The notes under the pieces: generated by a model
Seen by the model: only the letters and a program-made list of their open reading frames with translations
Told to the model about the DNA's origin: nothing
The model's database searches: none
Shown: piece by piece, positions 6,784 through 8,028 of the stretch
Position numbering within the stretch: position 1 is the stretch's first letter
How the letters are laid out: each line of letters starts with the position of its first letter
From: JAAYCI01 sp964550985
GTDB lineage: Bacteria > Bacillota > Clostridia > Oscillospirales > Ruminococcaceae
Direction: 5' to 3'
Assembly: GCA_964550985.1 (NCBI GenBank)
Contig: CAZKBM010000109.1
Location: 1-8,028, forward strand
DNA length: 8,028 bases
Position numbers and translations under genes: made by a program

Positions 6784-6801
6784 AGAGGAGGCGGCCCCCA
6801 T

Positions 6802-7245
6802 ATGGAAAACCCCCGCAAATTGCTGAACTTTGACGAGGCGAACGAATGGCTGGATGAGGTGGCGGACAGCCTGCCGGCCGAAATATTTGACGGCCTGAAC
6901 GGCGGCGTGGTGCTGCTGCCCGATATCCTCATCTCCCCCGAGGCCCAAAAAAGGGATTTGTTTACCCTGGGCCTTTACCACAACGAGCCCTATGGCCTGG
7001 GGCGCTACATCGCCATCTACTATGGTTCTTTTGTGCAGGTATATGGCAAAAGCAGCTTGGAGGAACAAAAGCGGGGCCTGAAAGAGGTGCTGCAGCACGA
7101 ACTGACCCACCACATAGAGTCCTTGGCCGGCGTACGGGACCTGGAGGTGGAGGACGAACAGTTTATGCAGCACTACAAGCAGGAAAACAAAGGCGAAAAG
7201 GAAAAACCCAAATGGAGGAAGGGCCACAAAAAAACAGGGGACTAA
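6802..7245 (+). CDS. Zincin-like metallopeptidase family protein (HExxH)
   Basis: This is a 147-residue protein of the small Zincin_1-like family often labelled 'metallopeptidase family protein'. The zinc-binding helix is VLQHELTHHIESLAG (96-110) with His99, Glu100 and His103; a third ligand may come from the acidic run at LEVEDE (114-119), but this is a guess. The region before it (FDEANEWLDEVADSLPAEIF, 10-29, then GLYHNEPYG, 57-65) fits the family fold. The C-terminus (127-147) is charged and Lys-rich and looks disordered. No signal peptide or membrane span is seen, so it should be cytosolic. ATG 6802 has AGAGGAGG (6784-6791) 10 nt upstream, overlapping the argS stop. Substrate and even proteolytic activity are unknown. 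It is the last gene before a 206-bp gap and probably ends the operon. Confidence 0.82.
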   Translation: MENPRKLLNFDEANEWLDEVADSLPAEIFDGLNGGVVLLPDILISPEAQKRDLFTLGLYHNEPYGLGRYIAIYYGSFVQVYGKSSLEEQKRGLKEVLQHELTHHIESLAGVRDLEVEDEQFMQHYKQENKGEKEKPKWRKGHKKTGD

Positions 7246-7256
7246 AAAGAGGGAAA

Positions 7257-7283
7257 AGCCCCAGCCGTACAGGCTGGCGGGCT
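7257..7283 (-). terminator. Stem-loop after the operon; terminator-like only on the minus strand
   Basis: AGCC (7257-7260) and CCAGCC (7261-7266) pair with GGCTGG (7272-7277) and GGCT (7280-7283) around a GTACA loop, with a two-base bulge. It starts 12 nt after the metallopeptidase stop. On the + strand no T-run follows, so efficient intrinsic termination there is doubtful. Read on the minus strand, the stem is followed by TTTTCCCTCTTTTT, which looks more like a terminator tail, yet no minus-strand gene is visible. It may instead serve as a 3'-end stabiliser of the operon mRNA. Confidence 0.35.
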
Positions 7284-7344
7284 GTGGCCGCTCGGCAACA
7301 TTCAAAAATACACAAGAAATACCTTTCTATTTTGTGCAAAACTG

Positions 7345-7373
7345 TTGCAAAAGCCAATTCAATTGTGTAAAAT
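7345..7373 (+). promoter_or_regulatory. Probable promoter of the CdaR-type regulator gene
   Basis: TTGCAA (7345-7350, four of six matches to the -35 consensus) and TAAAAT (7368-7373, five of six to the -10) are separated by an ideal 17 bp in an AT-rich island. This would give a leader of about 70 nt before ATG 7452. The spacer contains the palindrome CAATT-C-AATTG (7355-7365), where a bound protein would block RNA polymerase. Confidence 0.55.
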
Positions 7374-7395
7374 AGATATCAATGAGCAGTGAGAT

Positions 7396-7412
7396 TTGTT
7401 AAAACATAACAA
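7396..7412. promoter_or_regulatory. Inverted repeat TTGTTA-N5-TAACAA, candidate operator
   Basis: TTGTTA (7396-7401) and TAACAA (7407-7412) are perfect inverted arms around AAACA. The repeat lies just downstream of the expected transcription start of the regulator gene. Dimeric repressors or autoregulators often bind at such a place. The arms are short and AT-rich, so chance cannot be excluded. Confidence 0.35.
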
Positions 7413-7451
7413 TAAGTGCGCTCCATCTGCAAACGGGAAGGGGTCTGTATA

Positions 7452-8028
7452 ATGGCGAACCGTGTGTTTCAAGGGGTTCTATATCAAATGCGGGACGTAA
7501 TGGATGAGACGGCCGGCGTGGTGGATGTGGACGGAGTGGTGATCTCCTGCACAGACATAACGCGAATTGGCGAGGTAATAAGCGGCATAAGCGAATATGT
7601 ACAAAACGGGCAGAGCAGCGAAGAGGGCCTGGTAAAGGGCGGTGTGAGTTACCACGCATTTTCCACCGGCCAGGGGGGCGAGTTTGCCTCTTTTGTACAG
7701 GGCGACCATGCCGAGGCGCGGAAGTTGGCCGGTGTGCTGGCCTTTAGCATGCAGAATATCCTGCAATACCATGACGAAAAATTTGATAAGTCCAACTTTA
7801 TTAAAAATGTGGTGCTGGAGAACATCCTACCCGGCGATATTTTTGCCAAGGCCAAGGAACTGCATTTTGCCACCGATGTGGCGCGCGTGGTGCTTTTGGT
7901 GCGCGTGGTGGGCGGAACTGAACTTTCGGCCTTTGAGGTGGTAAGCGGCCTTTTCCCCGATAAACAAAAGGACTTTATCTTCAACGCCAGCGAAACCGAC
8001 ACCGTACTGGTGAAGGAAATACGGCGTG
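7452..8028 (+). CDS. CdaR/PucR-type transcriptional regulator, 3' end outside window
   Basis: An open frame runs from ATG 7452 to the window edge (192 residues, no stop), preceded by AAGGGG (7438-7443) 8 nt upstream. The N-terminus (VVDVDGVVISCTDITRIGEV, 23-42) resembles the sugar-diacid recognition domain of CdaR proteins, with its 'DxDGVII...RIGE' pattern. The middle (FIKNVVLENILPGDIFAKAKELHF, 116-139, then VVLLVRV, 146-152, and FPDKQKDFIF near 168-177) matches the central domain of clostridial CdaR-like regulators. The C-terminal helix-turn-helix expected for the family lies beyond the window and cannot be confirmed. It is set apart from the operon by 206 bp with its own promoter. Ligand and targets are unknown; a sugar-acid ligand is only a family-level suggestion. 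Confidence 0.82.
   Translation, partial: MANRVFQGVLYQMRDVMDETAGVVDVDGVVISCTDITRIGEVISGISEYVQNGQSSEEGLVKGGVSYHAFSTGQGGEFASFVQGDHAEARKLAGVLAFSMQNILQYHDEKFDKSNFIKNVVLENILPGDIFAKAKELHFATDVARVVLLVRVVGGTELSAFEVVSGLFPDKQKDFIFNASETDTVLVKEIRR

Noticed and set aside
1..8028. CRISPR array, transposon, prophage or defence system
   Set aside because: No regularly spaced repeats, no transposase, integrase or nuclease domains, and every long gene is a recognised housekeeping family or conserved unknown.

Overview
The window reads as chromosomal housekeeping DNA from a GC-rich member of the Clostridia (Bacillota), most likely Oscillospiraceae/Ruminococcaceae-like. The reasons are purine-rich AGGAGG-type ribosome binding sites, a DegV protein, the DUF1934–argS gene pair also found in Bacillus subtilis (ywiB–argS), a clostridial-style metallopeptidase and a CdaR-type regulator. 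The genus cannot be fixed from the sequence alone. All recognised genes lie on the + strand. I see no tRNA, rRNA, CRISPR array, insertion sequence or phage gene.

Layout: bases 1-277 are non-coding. They hold a long imperfect hairpin (27-69), a strong intrinsic terminator (128-168) that closes an unseen upstream + strand transcript, and a promoter with a perfect TATAAT (195-222). Eight genes in tight succession follow: a pyridoxal/pyridoxamine kinase (278-1120), a TrmL-like tRNA methyltransferase (1117-1632), a DegV lipid-binding protein (1677-2552), D-Ala-D-Ala ligase (2619-3689), glutamate racemase (3691-4557), a DUF1934 protein (4592-5014), arginyl-tRNA synthetase (5014-6783) and a zincin-like metallopeptidase (6802-7245). 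Gaps are 66 bp or less and two junctions overlap (ATGA at 1117, TGATG at 5012). I saw no terminator with a U-tract between them, so one polycistronic operon is likely. Bases 7246-7451 hold a hairpin, a second promoter and two small palindromes. A ninth gene, a CdaR-type regulator, starts at 7452 and runs off the window.

How the genes fit together: Ddl and MurI supply the D-Ala-D-Ala and D-Glu parts of the peptidoglycan stem peptide. The kinase makes pyridoxal phosphate, the cofactor of alanine racemase, which feeds Ddl. TrmL and ArgS act on tRNA modification and charging. DegV probably handles fatty acids for membrane lipids. The cluster therefore joins cell-envelope precursor supply with translation, a plausible growth-linked operon. 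That coupling is inference from gene order.

I found no convincing sign of an undescribed system. The points most worth a second look are residue-level departures from family consensus: Gly for Asn beside the first catalytic Cys of MurI, and Asn for His in the C-terminal motif of DegV. Several unexplained hairpins and palindromes in the non-coding stretches also merit attention.
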